DNA of 8,602 nucleotides from Parcubacteria group bacterium (GTDB taxonomy: Bacteria > Patescibacteriota > Minisyncoccia > Phycocordibacterales > CALRHW01): contig CALRHW010000023.1 of assembly GCA_943359555.1 (NCBI GenBank), positions 1 to 8,602 of the forward strand. Reading direction: 5' to 3'. How positions within the stretch are numbered: position 1 is the stretch's first letter; each line of letters begins with the position of its first letter. The position numbers were made by a program, and so were the translations under genes. A model generated the notes under the pieces. It was not told the DNA's origin. It was given only the letters and a program-made list of their open reading frames with translations, and made no database searches. Shown here one piece after another: positions 7,069 through 8,602 of the stretch.

Positions 7069-7521
7069 ATGACCAGAAGACTAAGAGCAAGCAAAAAAGG
7101 TTTTACTCTTATAGAGCTTCTTGTTGTCATCTCAATAATCGCACTTATTACCAGCATCGTTCTCGCGTTTTTGCAGGAAGCTAGAATGCAGGCGCGCGAG
7201 ACGGCATTTGTATAAAGTATTTTATCTTTGAAAAACAACATAGAAAATTATTATACTTCTAACTTGAGTTATTTTGATATGTGTGAAGATAGCACATTAG
7301 TTATGAATCAATTTAAAAATATAAATACTAATTTTGGTTCTGGTAGTACACTTGATACGGATTATGGTTGTTTACTTTTATCAAATGAAGATTATGTCTT
7401 TTATGTAAGAATGACCGGAGGATATCGTTGTATTGATTCTTCTGACAGATGGTTCAATCTTGCGAAGATATTTAACGAGAATGCACCCGAGACGCTGTGT
7501 TCTGGAACATTATTACCATGA
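7069..7521 (+). pseudogene. Type IV pilin-like gene interrupted by an in-frame TAA
   Basis: The first 48 codons encode MTRRLRASKK, then GFTLIELLVVISIIALITS (11-29), the class III (type IV pilin/pseudopilin) signal. Prepilin peptidase would cut after Gly11, leaving Phe at +1 and Glu16 at +5. The hydrophobic helix continues to about residue 34 and is followed by QEARMQARETAFV. Codon 49 is TAA (7213-7215). The same frame then stays open for 101 codons (from SILSLKNNIENYYTSN at 7216), which continues the typical pilin helix and leads to a small C-terminal domain with cysteines (in DMCED, YGCLL, YRCIDS and ETLCSG), ending in TGA at 7519-7521. One base substitution at codon 49 would restore a 150-codon pilin. 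The options are a recent nonsense mutation, a sequencing error or readthrough. UGA is reassigned in some CPR lineages, but UAA is not known to be. The gene overlaps murD by ATGA, so loss of translation past codon 49 could reduce coupled murD translation. TTG 7228 could in principle reinitiate the second half, but nothing supports that. Confidence 0.82.
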
Positions 7522-8602
7522 CCCACAAAGAATATTTTAAAAATAAAAAAATCACGGTAATGGGACTCGGGCTTCTTGGACGTGGTCTTGCTGACGTCGC
7601 TTTTCTTGCGGAATGTGGAGCGGACCTTATCGTAACAGATTTAAAAAACGCAGAAGCTCTTGCACCGACTTTAAAAAAGCTCAAGAAATTTCGCAAAATA
7701 AAATACGTGCTGGGCGAGCATCGTCTGGAGGATTTTCGCGACCGCGATATGATTTTAAAATCAGCAGGCGTGCCACTAGACTCTTCCTTTATTGAAGTTT
7801 CGCGTTCTCAAAACATTCCAATAGAAATGGACGAGTCACTTTTTGTAAAACTTGCGCCAGAAGTAATGATTATTGGCGTGACGGGTTCACACGGAAAAAG
7901 CACAACGACCATGCTTATTTACGAAATGCTTTTACATGCAAAGAAAAAACTCGGATGGAAACACAAAATTTTGCTCGGTGGAAATCTTCGCGGACTCGCT
8001 ACGCTTCCACTTTTGAAAAAAGTAAAAGCTGGCGACATGGTTGTCCTTGAGCTTTCTTCGTGGCAACTTCAAGGCTTTGGTGAAGCAAAGATCAGCCCGC
8101 GCATCAGCGTGTTCACTAATTTTATGGACGATCATCTCGACTATTACAACAACAATCGTGAAGCGTATTGGAATGACAAAGCATATATTTTCTCAAATCA
8201 AACGTCGAGTGATTATTTAGTCGCTCCGACAGCAATACTTAAAAAAATTCAAGCAAAATATCCAGCGCTCAAAAGTCATTTTATGAAACCACTTTCTATT
8301 CCTGATTCATGGCAACTTTATATAAAGGGCGAGCACAATAAAAAAAATGCTGAGCTGGCATTTGCGGTCGGAAACATTTTACAAATAAAAGAAGGTGTCA
8401 TAAAAGAAGCATTAACAAACTTTAAAAGTATCGCTGGGCGACTTGAGCTTGTCCGCACCATAAACGGGATTGATGTCTACAACGATACCAATTCTACTTC
8501 TCCAGATACGCTTTTGGTCGCTCTCAATTCTTTAGGTGCGAAAAAAAATATTGTGTTAATCATGGGTGGTGCGGATAAAAATATGGATATGTTGCCGACA
8601 CT
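7518..8602 (+). CDS. murD: UDP-N-acetylmuramoylalanine--D-glutamate ligase MurD, partial (right edge)
   Basis: MurD adds D-glutamate to UDP-MurNAc-L-Ala in the cytoplasm, using ATP, in peptidoglycan precursor synthesis. 361 complete codons are visible against about 440-450 for the family, so roughly the last 80 residues are outside the window. The N-terminal UDP-binding Rossmann domain has ITVMGLGLLGRG (12-23). The central ATPase domain has the P-loop VTGSHGKSTTT (121-131), GGNLRG (154-159), ELSSWQLQ (178-185) and TNFMDDHLDYY (200-210). The NDKAYIF stretch (219-225) holds Lys221, the likely carbamylated lysine. GEHNKKNAELA (271-281) and the C-terminal domain start GRLE (307-310), YNDTNSTSPDT (321-331) and IMGGADKN (348-355) follow. 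The P-loop histidine resembles MurC (GTHGKT), but SSWQL, DDHLD and the order of motifs support MurD. The ATG overlaps the TGA of the pilin-like gene (ATGA, 7518-7521), so translation is likely coupled. No convincing SD or separate promoter is seen. Confidence 0.93.
   Translation, partial: MTHKEYFKNKKITVMGLGLLGRGLADVAFLAECGADLIVTDLKNAEALAPTLKKLKKFRKIKYVLGEHRLEDFRDRDMILKSAGVPLDSSFIEVSRSQNIPIEMDESLFVKLAPEVMIIGVTGSHGKSTTTMLIYEMLLHAKKKLGWKHKILLGGNLRGLATLPLLKKVKAGDMVVLELSSWQLQGFGEAKISPRISVFTNFMDDHLDYYNNNREAYWNDKAYIFSNQTSSDYLVAPTAILKKIQAKYPALKSHFMKPLSIPDSWQLYIKGEHNKKNAELAFAVGNILQIKEGVIKEALTNFKSIAGRLELVRTINGIDVYNDTNSTSPDTLLVALNSLGAKKNIVLIMGGADKNMDMLPT

Noticed and set aside
7613..8135. Open frames on either strand within murD
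   Set aside because: They are out-of-frame shadows of the murD coding sequence, whose P-loop and other motifs are continuous in one frame.

Overview
The window looks like a chromosomal segment of a Candidate Phyla Radiation (Patescibacteria) bacterium, most likely of the Parcubacteria group. This rests on AT-rich coding sequence, a divergent but structurally coherent 16S rRNA with paired changes at normally invariant positions, an abbreviated SecDF, and a type IV pilin-like gene beside murD. No database search was possible, so the placement is an inference.

Layout: (1) 1-531, minus strand, the N-terminal part of a GT4-type glycosyltransferase that runs off the left edge. (2) 612-1982, plus strand, a polyprenyl-phosphate sugar phosphotransferase, divergent from the first gene across an 80-base intergenic region with two extended -10 promoters. 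(3) 2020-4264, secD and secF, separated by one base. (4) 4339-6262, a self-contained 16S rRNA transcription unit: strong promoter, leader with a hairpin at the predicted start, long leader/trailer processing stem, 16S rRNA at about 4573-6082, structured trailer and a palindromic terminator. No 23S follows. (5) 6277-6913, a secreted lysozyme-like protein gene with its own promoter, structured 5' UTR and terminator. (6) 6966-7038, tRNA-Ile(GAU). (7) 7069-7521, a pilin-like gene broken by an in-frame TAA, overlapping by ATGA with (8) murD (7518 to the right edge).

The most notable signal concerns translation initiation. The 16S is intact through helix 45, including the GGAA dimethyl-A loop, but the tail that should carry the anti-Shine-Dalgarno CCUCC reads GAGUAUUUCAAAU. 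No CCTCC occurs in the downstream trailer. In the same window three genes (the minus-strand glycosyltransferase, secD and the pilin) have a -10 hexamer ending only 7-8 bases before the ATG, which predicts leaderless or nearly leaderless mRNAs. secF and murD start by tight coupling (1-base gap, 4-base overlap). Only the sugar phosphotransferase and the lysozyme-like gene have purine-rich SD-like sequences. Together this suggests a cell that starts translation largely without SD:anti-SD pairing.

The 16S also shows two-base compensatory covariation in the 530-loop pseudoknot and single compensated pairs at 340/349, 921/1396 and 1069/1106 (E. coli numbering, assigned by hand). These are the sites used by common universal primers and probes. 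The protein genes serve envelope functions: lipid-linked glycan assembly, protein export, peptidoglycan synthesis and remodelling, and pili.
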